Part shown: positions 32,986 through 42,268 of the stretch, in pieces
How the letters are laid out: each line of letters starts with the position of its first letter
How positions within the stretch are numbered: position 1 is the first letter of the stretch
The notes under the pieces: model-generated
What the model was told of the DNA's origin: nothing
Database searches by the model: none
The model's input: only the letters and a program-made list of their open reading frames with translations
Assembly (NCBI RefSeq): GCF_026626335.1
Contig: NZ_JAPNTZ010000026.1
Location: forward strand, 1 to 64,000
From: Paractinoplanes pyxinae
GTDB lineage: Bacteria; Actinomycetota; Actinomycetes; Mycobacteriales; Micromonosporaceae
Direction: 5' to 3'
Length of the DNA stretch: 64,000 nt
Made by a program: the position numbers and the translations under genes

Positions 32986-35985
32986 GTGCAGATCGGGGTG
33001 CTCGGGCCGTTCGAGATCCGCGCGGCCGACGGCGGCCTGGCCGACGTCCCGGGCGCGCGCCTGCGTGCGCTGCTCGTCGCCCTCGCGCTCGAGCCGGGCC
33101 GGGTCGTTCCCAAGGCCACCCTGGTCGACTGGATCTGGGGTGAGCAGCCGCCCGCCGACGCCACGAACTCGTTGCACCGGCTCGTGTCCCGGCTGCGCAA
33201 GGCCCTGCCCGACGGCGTGATCGAGGGGCATCCGGCCGGCTACCGGCTGGCCGTGGAGCCGGACGCTGTCGACGCCGTACGGTTCGAGCGCCTGATAGCC
33301 GAGGGCCGGGCGCAGGAGGCGGTCGCCCTGTGGCGGGGCAGCATCCCCCGCGAGGTCGGCAGCGCCGCCTTCGACGCGGCCGTCTCGCGTCTGGAGGAGC
33401 TGCGGCTGAGCGCCCTCGAGGACGGCGGCGCCGAGCAGATTCCGGAGCTGACCGACCTCGTGGCGGCTCATCCGCTGCGGGAGCGGCTGGCAGCGGCGTT
33501 GATGCGGGCGCTCGCGGCGGCGGGGCGCGGCAGCGAGGCGTTGCAGGTCTATCAACGTACGCGGGAAGCCTTGGCCGACGAGCTCGGAGCCGACCCCTCG
33601 TCGGAGCTCTCGAGCCTGCACGTCGCCCTGCTTCGAGGCGAGGGCGGCCCGTCGCCCGCGCCGGAACGCCGCACCAACCTGCGGGCCGAGCTCACCAGCT
33701 ACGTCGGCAAGGGCGACGACGTCGAGGCGGTCCGCGGGCTGGTCGCCCGGCACCGACTGACCACGCTCATCGGGCCGGGCGGCACGGGCAAGACGCGGTT
33801 GGCCGGCGAGACGGCCCGCACGCTGGTGGACGAGCTGCCCGACGGGGCCTGGCTGGTCGAGCTGGCCCCGATCGGCGCCGACGGCGACGTGGCCCAGGCG
33901 ACGATCGCCGCGCTCGGCCTGCGCGACGCCATGCTGGGCGGGACGCCCGCGGCCGACCTGACCGAACGGCTGATCACGGCGGTGCGCGACCGCGAGGCGC
34001 TGTTGATCCTGGACAACTGCGAGCACGTGATCGAGGCGGCCGCCACCTTCGCCCACCGGGTGCTCGGCGAGTGCCGCGGCCTGCGCATCCTGGCCACCAG
34101 CCGGGAGCCGCTGGGCATCACCGGCGAGGCCCTGTGGCAGGTGGAGCCGCTGCCGTCGGCGTCGGCGGTCGAGCTGCTGCGGGACAGGGCCAGCGCCGTC
34201 CGCCAGGACCTGCCGGACGACGAGGCCACCATGGCCCGGGTCTGCCAGGCGCTCGACGGCATGCCGCTGGCCATCGAGCTGGCCGCGGCCCGGCTGCGCA
34301 CCATGACCCTCGACCAGCTCGCCCACCGCCTCGACGACCGGTTCCGCCTGCTCACCGGGGGCAGCCGCACCGCGTTGCCGCATCACCGGACGCTGCGCGC
34401 AGTGGTCGACTGGAGCTGGGAGCTGCTGACCGACGCCGAACGGACGGTGCTGCGCCGGCTGTCGGTGTTCTCGGGCGGGGCCACCCTGGAGGCGGCCGAA
34501 CGCGTCTGCGAAGACCCGGACGTGTTCGAGCTGCTGACCTCGCTGACCGAGAAGTCGTTGCTGGTCACCACCGGCGACCAGGCGCCCCGCTACCGCATGC
34601 TGGGCACCATTTACGAGTACGCGGTGCAGCGCCTGGCCGAGGCCGGTGAAACAGAGTCGGCGCGTCAGGCCCATCTCGCCTGGTTCACCGAGCTGGCCGA
34701 GACCGCCGACCCGCATCTGCGCCGGGCCGAGCAGCTGGAATGGCTGGCCGTGCTGGCCGTCGAGCACGACAACCTCGCCGCCGCCATGCGCGGGGCCATC
34801 GCGGCCGGCGATGCGCAGGCGGCGATGCGGCTCGCGGCCGGGGCCGGCTGGTACTGGTGGCTGGCCGGGCACAAGGCCGAGGGCCTCGAACTGCTCATCG
34901 CGGCCACCGAGGTTCCCGGCGAGGTGACCGACGAGGTGCGGGCCGTCGCGTACGCGCTGGCGGTGCACTTCGTCAGCTCGGGCCGCAGCGTCGAGCACCG
35001 GCTGTCCGAGTGGGTCCACAAGGCGTACGAGTACTGCCTGCGCAGCCGGCCGAGCGGGCCCTGGCTGGGCATCGTGGGGGCGCTGGAACGCATGGAGCGG
35101 ACGCCGCACGAGCTGCTGTCGGCGTGGGAGCCGCTGCTGGACGACGCCGACCCGTGGGTGCGGGCCCTGGCCCGGCTGCACCTCGGCAAGTCGCGCATCA
35201 TCCTCGGCCACAGCGGGCGGGAGGCCGACGACTACCTCGAGGCGGCGCTGGCCGAGTACCGGGCGCTGGGCGAACGGTTCGGCATCTGGTTCGCCCTGAC
35301 CGAACTGTCGGAGCGGACCGCCGTACGCGGGAATCTGGCCGGCGCGTGCGAGCTGGTGGAAGAGGCGATCGCGGCCGTCACCGAACTCGGCTCGGTCGAG
35401 GACGTCATCCGCATGCGCGGCCGGCAGGCCCAGATGTGGTGGATGCTGGGCGAGGAGGAGGCGAGCGCGGCTGCCCTGGCCGAGGCCGAACGGCAGGCGG
35501 GGCGGGTCACCTGGCAGGACGCGCTGGGCGAACTGGCCTGGTCCAAGGCGGAACTCGCCCGCTGGCGGGGTGATTCCGCGGGCGCCCGGGAGCACCTTGC
35601 CGTGGCCTTGGCCCTGTTAGGGGCGAACGCGCAGGCGATGGCCGACGACCAGCTCGCCTATCTGACCGAGGATGTCGGTGAGGCCCGCGCGCATCGGACG
35701 GCGGCGTACCGCGCGATGGCCGAGTCGGGGTACGCGCCGCTCGTCGCGCAGATGCTCGTCGGTGTGGCCGATCTGGCGCTGCGACAGGGCGATGCCGCGC
35801 GGGCGGCCCAGTTGCTGGCGGCCAGTTCGCGCGTACGGGGAATTGGTTATGCCTCTCATCCGGACGTCGCCCGCATCGAGCGGGAAACGCGCAACCGCCT
35901 CGGCGACAAGGGATTCGCCGAGGCGGTTGCGGAGGGTGAGCGGGCCGACTGGCGTCAGCCGGCCGAGGTCACGCTCGCTTCTTGA
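32986..35985 (+). CDS. AfsR-like regulator: OmpR-type HTH, BTAD, NB-ARC, TPR
   Basis: 999 aa from GTG 32986 (MQIGVLGPFEIRAADGG); an in-frame ATG at 32974 would add four residues. A winged HTH (residues 1-90, LRALLVALALEPGRVVPKAT) and BTAD (about 90-220, AALMRALAAAGRGSEALQVY) precede NB-ARC with P-loop GPGGTGKTRLA at about 263 and Walker B LLILDNCEH, then about 450 residues of TPR-like helices. This is the large SARP architecture; such proteins activate secondary metabolism after sensing an effector and binding ATP. No biosynthetic cluster is evident next door, but a DrrAB-like exporter is convergent, overlapping its 3' end by 17 nt. Confidence 0.92.
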   Translation: MQIGVLGPFEIRAADGGLADVPGARLRALLVALALEPGRVVPKATLVDWIWGEQPPADATNSLHRLVSRLRKALPDGVIEGHPAGYRLAVEPDAVDAVRFERLIAEGRAQEAVALWRGSIPREVGSAAFDAAVSRLEELRLSALEDGGAEQIPELTDLVAAHPLRERLAAALMRALAAAGRGSEALQVYQRTREALADELGADPSSELSSLHVALLRGEGGPSPAPERRTNLRAELTSYVGKGDDVEAVRGLVARHRLTTLIGPGGTGKTRLAGETARTLVDELPDGAWLVELAPIGADGDVAQATIAALGLRDAMLGGTPAADLTERLITAVRDREALLILDNCEHVIEAAATFAHRVLGECRGLRILATSREPLGITGEALWQVEPLPSASAVELLRDRASAVRQDLPDDEATMARVCQALDGMPLAIELAAARLRTMTLDQLAHRLDDRFRLLTGGSRTALPHHRTLRAVVDWSWELLTDAERTVLRRLSVFSGGATLEAAERVCEDPDVFELLTSLTEKSLLVTTGDQAPRYRMLGTIYEYAVQRLAEAGETESARQAHLAWFTELAETADPHLRRAEQLEWLAVLAVEHDNLAAAMRGAIAAGDAQAAMRLAAGAGWYWWLAGHKAEGLELLIAATEVPGEVTDEVRAVAYALAVHFVSSGRSVEHRLSEWVHKAYEYCLRSRPSGPWLGIVGALERMERTPHELLSAWEPLLDDADPWVRALARLHLGKSRIILGHSGREADDYLEAALAEYRALGERFGIWFALTELSERTAVRGNLAGACELVEEAIAAVTELGSVEDVIRMRGRQAQMWWMLGEEEASAAALAEAERQAGRVTWQDALGELAWSKAELARWRGDSAGAREHLAVALALLGANAQAMADDQLAYLTEDVGEARAHRTAAYRAMAESGYAPLVAQMLVGVADLALRQGDAARAAQLLAASSRVRGIGYASHPDVARIERETRNRLGDKGFAEAVAEGERADWRQPAEVTLAS

Positions 35986-36709
35986 ACGTGGCCGTTGACC
36001 ACAGATATCCGACCAGCGCCAGGCCCACGCACCAGGCGATGGCGGCGATGGCGTTGCCCGCTGACGGGGTGCCGGCCAGCAGCCCGCGCATCGTCTCGAT
36101 GATCGGGGTGAACGGCTGGTACTCGGCGAACTGCTTGATGCCGGGGCCCATCTTGTCGGCCGGCACGATCGCGCTGCTGAAGAACGGCAGCATGATCAGC
36201 GGCACGGTGGCCATGCCCGCGCCCTCGACGGTCTTGGCCGCCAGCCCCAGGGCGACCGCCAGCCAGGCGGTGGCGAAGCTGGTCAGCAGCACGAGGCCGA
36301 GCACACCGAGCCAGTCGAGGAAGCCGGCCGGCGAGCGGAACCCGAGGGCGAACGCCACGCCGACGATGGCAGCTACGGCGATCAGGTTGGTCGCGATGGT
36401 CGTACTGACGTGCCCCGACAGCACCGCCCCGCGCGAGACGTCCATCGCCTTGAACCGGTTGATGACCCCCTTGGTCATGTCCGAGGCGACGGCCGTCGAG
36501 GTGCCGGAGAGCCCGTAGCAGATGGCCAGCAGCATGAGCCCCGGCGTCGCGTAGTCCACATAGTTCTCGCCGACGTCGAACGCGTCCCCCAGCACGTAGA
36601 CGAACATCAGCATGAGGACGACCGGGAACAGAACAGCGTTGAAGACGGTCGTCGGGTTGCGCACCACGTGCTTGACGTTGCGTCGCACCATGATCATCGA
36701 GTCGGTCAT
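35969..36709 (-). CDS. ABC-2 type permease (DrrB-like)
   Basis: 246 aa, six predicted membrane segments (VVLMLMFVYVLG, LMLLAICYGLSGTSTAVASD, IAVAAIVGVAFALGF, LLTSFATAWLAVALGLAAKT, MLPFFSSAIVP, AIAWCVGLALVGYLW). The motif KGVINRFKAMDVSRGAV and EYQPFTPIIETMRGLL are hallmarks of DrrB/daunorubicin-type exporters. Its ATG overlaps the ATPase stop as ATGA, so the two subunits are translationally coupled. Confidence 0.92.
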   Translation of the reverse strand: MTDSMIMVRRNVKHVVRNPTTVFNAVLFPVVLMLMFVYVLGDAFDVGENYVDYATPGLMLLAICYGLSGTSTAVASDMTKGVINRFKAMDVSRGAVLSGHVSTTIATNLIAVAAIVGVAFALGFRSPAGFLDWLGVLGLVLLTSFATAWLAVALGLAAKTVEGAGMATVPLIMLPFFSSAIVPADKMGPGIKQFAEYQPFTPIIETMRGLLAGTPSAGNAIAAIAWCVGLALVGYLWSTATFKKRA

Positions 36710-37638
36710 TTGGTCAGCTCCACGTTCGTACGGCCGGTCAGGGCGAGGAAGACGTCGTCGAGGTCCGGCGTGTGCACGCTGAAGTCCTCGACGGCGATGG
36801 CGTTGTCGTGCAACTGGTTGAGCAGCACCCGCAGCGACTCGGTGTCGCCATCGGTGGGCACCCGCAGGGTCAGCGACTCGACGTCCCGGGTCGAGCCGGC
36901 GAAAAGCCGCGCGGCCGCGTCCAGGTCGCCGGGCTTGGCGAACCGGAGCCGGACGTGACCGCCCGGAACGAGCCGCTTCAGCTCGTCCGGGGTGCCCTGG
37001 GCGACCAGGCGGCCTTGGTCGAGCACCGCGATCCGGTCGGCCAGCTGGTCCGCCTCCTCCAGGTACTGCGTGGTGAGGAAGATGGTGACGCCGTCGGCCA
37101 GCAGCTCGCGGATGATGTCCCACATCGTGCGGCGGCTGCGCGGGTCGAGCCCGGTCGTCGGCTCGTCCAGGAAGATGATGCTCGGGTCGCCGACCAGCGT
37201 CATGGCCAGGTCGAGCTTGCGGCGCATGCCGCCCGAGTAGGTGCTGACCAGCTTGGGCGCCGCCTCGGCCAGATCGAAGCGCTCGAGGAGGCGGTCGATG
37301 ACCCGCCCGCCGTCGGCGACCCGGCGCAGGTCGGCCATGAGCTGCAGGTTCTCGCGCCCGGTGAGCAGTTCGTCGACCGCCGCGAACTGCCCGGTGACGC
37401 CGATCGTGGCCCGCACGGCCTTGGTCTCGCTGTTCACGTCGTGCCCGGCCACCCGTACGGTGCCGGCGTCGGCCCGCATCAGGGTGGTCAGCACGTTCAC
37501 GGTGGTCGTCTTGCCGGCCCCGTTCGGCCCCAGCAGCGAGAAGACGGTGCCGGCCGCCACCTCCAGATCGATGCCGTCGAGGACCGTCTTGTCCCCGAAG
37601 GCCTTGCGTAGCCCCGAAACGTGAATCGCTGTCGTCAT
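36706..37638 (-). CDS. ABC transporter ATPase (DrrA-like)
   Basis: 310 aa. Walker A GPNGAGKTTTVNVL, signature YSGGMRRKLDLAM and Walker B IIFLDEPTTGLDPRSRRTMW are intact, with the DrrA-type C-terminal domain (DLDDVFLALTGRTNVE). Together with the permease it would export a hydrophobic compound, often an antibiotic or lipid. It is the first gene of this two-gene operon. Confidence 0.94.
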   Translation of the reverse strand: MTTAIHVSGLRKAFGDKTVLDGIDLEVAAGTVFSLLGPNGAGKTTTVNVLTTLMRADAGTVRVAGHDVNSETKAVRATIGVTGQFAAVDELLTGRENLQLMADLRRVADGGRVIDRLLERFDLAEAAPKLVSTYSGGMRRKLDLAMTLVGDPSIIFLDEPTTGLDPRSRRTMWDIIRELLADGVTIFLTTQYLEEADQLADRIAVLDQGRLVAQGTPDELKRLVPGGHVRLRFAKPGDLDAAARLFAGSTRDVESLTLRVPTDGDTESLRVLLNQLHDNAIAVEDFSVHTPDLDDVFLALTGRTNVELTK

Positions 37639-37698
37639 GCGTCACAGATTCGCGGCCCGCCCTGTCACGGCCCTGACACGCCTCTGACACCGCCCCTG

Positions 37699-38340
37699 TC
37701 AGCCGGCTTGCCCGGCGTCCGCCGCAGCCAGGGCACGGCGCAGGGCCTCACGCTCGTGCTCCTCCCACGGCCCGGAGGCGGCGGCGGGGATCTCGGTCAT
37801 GAACCGCCGCTCGGGCTCGGGGATCAGCGCCGCGATGCGCCTGGGATCGGCCGCGTACAGGTTCGGCCCGTCGGCGTAGAACAGGTCGATGACGACCAGC
37901 CGCCCGTCCGCCGCCCGCATGACGTTGGCCGGGTTGGTGTCGAGCGGCCCGCACCACGGCAGCTCGGCCCGGGCTCGGGCATGCCACCGCCGTACGAGAT
38001 CGGTCAGCTCAGCCACCTCCGGGGCCCGCCGCCCGATCGCGTCGTGGAACGCGGCGGCCTCGCCTTGCGCCACCGGGTGCAGCCATTCGAGTATCTGCAG
38101 GTCGCCCCCGCCGGCCAGCCGGCGGTGCTCGTGCAGTTCCGGCACCTGCCGGGTGGCCGCGGCGTCCCGGTACAGCCCCGCCGTGTACGGGCCGGTCGGG
38201 TCGAACGGGCTGATCCGCGCCGCTGTCCGGCCGTCGGGCGACCGCAGCGCGATGGCCCAGTCGCCCGCGCCGCACGGTGTCCATCCCGCCGCTCGCAGGG
38301 ACCGCTCCACGTCCCGGTGGTCAGTCTGGGAATCGGTCAC
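37699..38340 (-). CDS. kinase-like (APH/choline kinase fold) protein
   Basis: 213 aa. A compact protein-kinase-like fold: AIALRSPDGRTAARISPFDP (nucleotide lobe), LQILEWLHPV (hinge) and a catalytic region WCGPLDTNPANVMR followed by LVVIDLFYADG, which gives the D...N and D of the phosphotransfer site. Shorter than typical APH enzymes (260-300). GTG start overlapping the MFS transporter stop (GTGA), so the two are coupled; the pair may modify and export one compound. Confidence 0.7.
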   Translation of the reverse strand: MTDSQTDHRDVERSLRAAGWTPCGAGDWAIALRSPDGRTAARISPFDPTGPYTAGLYRDAAATRQVPELHEHRRLAGGGDLQILEWLHPVAQGEAAAFHDAIGRRAPEVAELTDLVRRWHARARAELPWCGPLDTNPANVMRAADGRLVVIDLFYADGPNLYAADPRRIAALIPEPERRFMTEIPAAASGPWEEHEREALRRALAAADAGQAG

Positions 38341-39554
38341 GCTTCGACGATCGCAGACCGGGCGCGCCACGGCAGCAAGGCGACGCCGGTGAGCAGGACG
38401 ACGGCCAGGACGGCCAGAGCGGTCCGGGCGCTGGTGGCGGCGGCCAGGGCGCCGGCAGCAGCGATGCACAGCGGCTGCACGACCTTGTTGGTGATCGACC
38501 AGGCCATGACGACGCGGGACATGTGGGCGTCGTCGGTGGCGTTCATCCGGTACGTGGCGAAGGTCGGACTGAACATGCCGGCGAACAGGATCATCAGGAA
38601 CTCGGCGGCGGCCACCATGGCCAGGCCCACCGTGGACGCCGGGGCCAGCGGGATCAAGCCGAGCCACAGGTTGCGCCCGGCCCCGCCCAGCAGGAGCAGC
38701 CGGTGCTCGCCCAGGCGCCTGCGGATCGGCCCGGCCAGCAGCGAGCCGAGAACGCCGGCCACGCCGGACACGCCGCTGATCAGCCCGTACTGCCAGGCCG
38801 GGAAGCCGAGGTCGCGCAGCACGAACACGGCCAGCAACGGAACCAGGGCCATGATGCAGCCGCCGAAGATCATGGAGTTCCAGAACAGCAGGGCCAGGCC
38901 GCTGTGGGCGAAGATGTAGCGCCAGCCGGCCGAGATCTCGCGCAGCCAGTGGTGCTCGGCGACCCGTGGCGGCGGCGCCGGTTCGGTCCGCAGACCGCGC
39001 AGGGTCAGCGCCGACACCAGGAAGCTGGCCGCGTCGATCAGCATCGCGGCGGTGGCGCCCAGCCACGAGATCAGCACTCCCCCGACGGGCGGCCCGACCG
39101 TGTTGGTGGTCCACAACGTCGTCTCGAACTTGCCGTTGGCCCCGGCGCGGTCGTGTGCGGGCACGAGCGTACGCAATTGGGCCACCCCGGCCGAGTCGAA
39201 CGCCAGCCGGGCCGCCATCTGCACGACCGCGACCGCGCACAGGTGCCAGTACGTCAGCGCCCCGGCGAGGGCGGCCACCGGCACCGACACCACGGCCGCG
39301 AAGCGCACCAGATCGGCCGCCACCATCACCGGCAGCTTGCGGTGGTGCTCGATCCACGGTCCGAGCGGCAACGCCACCAAAGCGCTGACCACCCCGGCCA
39401 GCACGGTCAGCAGCGACACCTGGAAGTCGGAGACCCCCAGCACCAGAACGGCGACGATCGGCAGCGCCGAATAACCCACCGCGCTGCCGAACTCGCTCGC
39501 CGCGTAGGCCGCCCACCGGCGGCGGAAGTCCGCTTGCCAACCGACCTCCGCCAC
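38337..39554 (-). CDS. MFS transporter
   Basis: 405 aa with 10-12 membrane helices (SEFGSAVGYSALPIVAVLVL at the start) and the layout of the MFS multidrug exporter group near MefA/Tet-type proteins (LVPAHDRAGANGKFETTLW, NTVGPPVGGVLISWLGATAA). The substrate is unknown. GTG start 6 nt after TAGCCT on the minus strand (leaderless). The next gene, kinase-like, overlaps its stop codon. Confidence 0.9.
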   Translation of the reverse strand: MAEVGWQADFRRRWAAYAASEFGSAVGYSALPIVAVLVLGVSDFQVSLLTVLAGVVSALVALPLGPWIEHHRKLPVMVAADLVRFAAVVSVPVAALAGALTYWHLCAVAVVQMAARLAFDSAGVAQLRTLVPAHDRAGANGKFETTLWTTNTVGPPVGGVLISWLGATAAMLIDAASFLVSALTLRGLRTEPAPPPRVAEHHWLREISAGWRYIFAHSGLALLFWNSMIFGGCIMALVPLLAVFVLRDLGFPAWQYGLISGVSGVAGVLGSLLAGPIRRRLGEHRLLLLGGAGRNLWLGLIPLAPASTVGLAMVAAAEFLMILFAGMFSPTFATYRMNATDDAHMSRVVMAWSITNKVVQPLCIAAAGALAAATSARTALAVLAVVLLTGVALLPWRARSAIVEA

Positions 39555-39574
39555 CGGGGCAGGCTACCTCCCGG

Positions 39575-40663
39575 TCAGCTCCCCGTGATCGACCAGTGCC
39601 ACGGCTCGGACGGCAGGTTCACGAAGCCGTACGCCTTCGCGTGCAGCACCAGCCACTTGAAGGCCGGGGTCGTCCGGGTCAGGGTCCGGCCGCCGGAGGT
39701 GATGTCGACGGCCAGGCCGAGCTCGTGCAGCGAACGGCCGGGAATCGCCGTGGGCACCCGGCAGGACGAGGACGGCGCCGTGTACACGTCCGGGCAGCCG
39801 TTGATCTTCCGCAGCTCGATCTGGCGCTCCTTGGTGCGGAAGCCGCCGCCTGAGATGGCGATGCCGTTGGCCCGGGCGTCGTCGACCATGCGCTTGAAGG
39901 CGTACGCGACACTCTTGTTCACCGTCGTGCCGTAGACCGTGGTCGTGTCGGCCACGGCGAAGCCGGCCCGCGACTGGCTCACGACGTTCTGGCTGAGGGT
40001 GGCCGCCTTGTCGGCGTAGGCGCCGGCGGTGGGCAGGGTGGCGATCCGGTTCTGGGTGACGACCAGCGCGGCCGCCAGCGCCTCACGCTTGGTGGTCGCG
40101 GCGGTCAGCGTCGTCGTCGCCGTGCGGACGGTCGTCTGGGCGGTGACCAGCGCCGTGGCCGCCTTCTGGGTCTCGGTCTGGCGCACGGTCAGGATCTTGG
40201 TGGCCGCGGTGACCGCGTTCTTGGCCTTGGTCACGGCGGTCTTGCTGACGGGGCGCTTCTTCTGCGCCTTGACGAGGTTCTGCTTGGCGGTGGTCAGGGC
40301 GGTCTGCGCGGCGGCCTGCCGCGTGCGGGCGGTCGTGACCGCGGTGCCGGCGCCGGTGACGCGAGCCTGCGCGGTCGCGAGCGCCGTGGTGGCCGCGTTG
40401 ACCTCGGTCGTACGGGTCACGGCCGCCGTCTGCTGCATGGTCAGGTTCGACTTGAGCGTGGCCAGGGTCTGCTGCCGCGTAAGGCTGCGGTACATCAGCG
40501 AGGTCCACTCGGCGGCCACCGCGGGCGGCGCGGCCTGAACCGGCGCCGGGTTCCCCATGGCCACCAGGCCGACGGCGAGCGCCGCGACGATGGGAGCGGT
40601 GATGGCCCGGCGGGCTCGGGCGCGAATCCGCGGATCCGGTCGGAGTTCCTGTCGTGTCGTCAC
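39575..40663 (-). CDS. secreted D-alanyl-D-alanine carboxypeptidase, VanY type, with long helical spacer
   Basis: 362 aa. A signal peptide (APIVAALAVGLVAMG, cleavage near APVQAAPP) is followed by an Ala/Thr-rich helical region of about 150 residues (TALATAQARVTGAGTAVTTA), likely a coiled-coil stalk. The C-terminal VanY/M15 domain carries the zinc motif: H313 and D320 in GRSLHELGLAVDI and H356 in EPWHWS. It trims peptidoglycan stem peptides outside the cell. The low-complexity spacer is unusual for VanY and may reach through the wall. Confidence 0.9.
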   Translation of the reverse strand: MTTRQELRPDPRIRARARRAITAPIVAALAVGLVAMGNPAPVQAAPPAVAAEWTSLMYRSLTRQQTLATLKSNLTMQQTAAVTRTTEVNAATTALATAQARVTGAGTAVTTARTRQAAAQTALTTAKQNLVKAQKKRPVSKTAVTKAKNAVTAATKILTVRQTETQKAATALVTAQTTVRTATTTLTAATTKREALAAALVVTQNRIATLPTAGAYADKAATLSQNVVSQSRAGFAVADTTTVYGTTVNKSVAYAFKRMVDDARANGIAISGGGFRTKERQIELRKINGCPDVYTAPSSSCRVPTAIPGRSLHELGLAVDITSGGRTLTRTTPAFKWLVLHAKAYGFVNLPSEPWHWSITGS

Positions 40664-40713
40664 CCGGAAGAGATTCCGGCCCGACGGGTGCGCCTTCCGG
40701 TTCCGGACGGTTG

Positions 40714-41247
40714 CTAGAGAAGTGCGCGCGTGGCCGCGGTGGCCCGGTCGGCGACGTCGTCGACGCTGTCCTTGCTGAAGAAGTCCTGCCGGATCAGGGA
40801 GGCGTAGCCGTGCGCGATGGCCAGGGTGGCCTCGAGCAGGCGCACGTCGGAGCCGGTCAGCTCGAGCATCGTGGTCATGAGTGCGCGAGTGTGTTCGCGT
40901 CGCTCATCATCGGGCACCGCGTACAGCTCCTTGGCGAAGATGACGTGGATGCCGGCCCCGGTGCGGACCACATACCGTACGTACGCTCCGGCCGCCGCCG
41001 CCAAGCCGTCATCAGGATTCCGGGCCACGGCTGCGAGCATCGCCTCGCGCAATTCGCGCGCGGCCGCCGCCGAGACGGCGCTGAGCAGGTGGTCGCGGTC
41101 GGGGAAATGACGGTACGGCGCGGCCGAGCTCACCCCGAGGCGGCGGGCCACGGCGGCCACCGAGAAACGCGACAGACCGCCCTCGGCCAGCACGTCGAAA
41201 CTCGTCCGGATGAGGGCGGCGCGAAGATCACCATGGTGATAGCCCAT
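40714..41247 (-). CDS. TetR family transcriptional regulator
   Basis: 177 aa from ATG 41247, which has a GGGAGGGG site; an upstream ATG at 41271 lies inside the operator and is less likely. HTH: YHHGDLRAALIRTSFDVLAE, LSRFSVAAVARRLGVSSAAP, YRHFPDRDHLLSAV. The C-terminal domain resembles TetR_C_13/WHG-type. Divergent from the LLM oxidoreductase at 41330, with two similar 16-bp dyads between, so it is the probable repressor of that gene. Confidence 0.9.
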   Translation of the reverse strand: MGYHHGDLRAALIRTSFDVLAEGGLSRFSVAAVARRLGVSSAAPYRHFPDRDHLLSAVSAAAARELREAMLAAVARNPDDGLAAAAGAYVRYVVRTGAGIHVIFAKELYAVPDDERREHTRALMTTMLELTGSDVRLLEATLAIAHGYASLIRQDFFSKDSVDDVADRATAATRALL

Positions 41248-41271
41248 ACCGCCCCTCCCGCTTGCGTCCAT

Positions 41272-41313
41272 GTGAGTAGGGTCTTACATTAGCGGAAGTG
41301 AGAGACCTCTTAC
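41272..41313. promoter_or_regulatory. twin 16-bp operators between tetR and the LLM oxidoreductase gene
   Basis: GTGAGTAGGGTCTTAC (41272-41287) and GTGAGAGACCTCTTAC (41298-41313) share the pattern GTGAG-N6-CTTAC and lie 26 bp apart centre to centre. The second has six of eight matching symmetric pairs; the first has five. TACATT (41285-41290) looks like a -10 box for the plus-strand gene and overlaps the first site. Confidence 0.65.
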
Positions 41314-41329
41314 ATCGACAGGGGCAACA

Positions 41330-42268
41330 GTGACCATCCGGCTCGGCTACCAGATCCCGAACTTCACCTACTCCGGCGTTCCGAACGAGAACCTGTTCGA
41401 GACGGTCGCGGCCCAGGCTAAGGAGGCCGAGGCTTCCGGCTTCGACACCGTGCTGGTGATGGACCACTTCTATCAGCTGCCCGGCATCGGCGAGCCGTCC
41501 GACAACATGCTCGAGGCCTACACGACGCTGGGCGGGCTGGCCGCGGCCACGTCGACGGTGCAGCTGTCGACCCTGGTCACGGGCAACACGTACCGCAATC
41601 CCGCCCTGCTCGCCAAGACGGTGACCACCCTCGACGTGGTCTCGAAGGGCCGCGCCGTCCTGGGCATCGGCGCCGGCTGGTACGAGCGGGAGCACCACGA
41701 CATGGGCTTCGAGTTCGGCACGTTCGGGCAGCGCTTCGAGCGGCTGGAGGAGGCGCTGACGATCATCACGCCGATGCTGCGCGGCGAGGAGGCGACGCTG
41801 GACGGCCAGTGGTATCAGGCCCGCGGCGCCATGAACAATCCCCGCGTACGCGAGAATCTGCCCATCATGCTGGGCGGTTCGGGCGAGCAGAAGACGTTCC
41901 GGCTGGCGGCCCGGTTCGCCGACCACATGAACATCATCTGCGATCTGGACGTGCTGCCCCACAAGGTTTCCGTGCTGCGCCAGCGGTGCGAGGAGATCGG
42001 GCGCGACCCGGCCACGCTGGCCACCAGCTTCCTCATCATGGGCATGGTCGGCGAGACCGAGCAGGAGGCCAAGGAACTCGGCACGACGATCCCCGAGGAC
42101 CGCCGCAACCGCGCCTTCCTGGGCACCCCCGATCAGGTGGCCGAGCAGATCCAGGAGCGCGTGCTGGGCGCCGGCATCGACGGCGTCTGCATCAACCTGG
42201 TCCGCAACGGCCACCGCCCCGGTGTGGTGTCGGCGGTCGGCGCGGCCCTCAAGCCCCTGGTGGGGTGA
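41330..42268 (+). CDS. LLM class F420-dependent oxidoreductase
   Basis: 312 aa; GTG start. YQIPNFTYSGVPNENLFETV, VLVMDHFYQLPGIGEPSDNM, TLDVVSKGRAVLGIGAGWYE and LPIMLGGSGEQKTFRLAARF define the TIGR03560-like LLM group. It differs clearly from the other LLM enzyme at 25536. Predicted to reduce or oxidise an unknown small molecule with F420 and to be induced through the neighbouring TetR. The 3' end overlaps the VOC gene by 20 nt. Confidence 0.9.
   Translation: MTIRLGYQIPNFTYSGVPNENLFETVAAQAKEAEASGFDTVLVMDHFYQLPGIGEPSDNMLEAYTTLGGLAAATSTVQLSTLVTGNTYRNPALLAKTVTTLDVVSKGRAVLGIGAGWYEREHHDMGFEFGTFGQRFERLEEALTIITPMLRGEEATLDGQWYQARGAMNNPRVRENLPIMLGGSGEQKTFRLAARFADHMNIICDLDVLPHKVSVLRQRCEEIGRDPATLATSFLIMGMVGETEQEAKELGTTIPEDRRNRAFLGTPDQVAEQIQERVLGAGIDGVCINLVRNGHRPGVVSAVGAALKPLVG

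Noticed and set aside
32722..35595. 957-aa minus-strand ORF opposite the BTAD regulator
   Set aside because: Shadow frame of a strongly supported multidomain protein.
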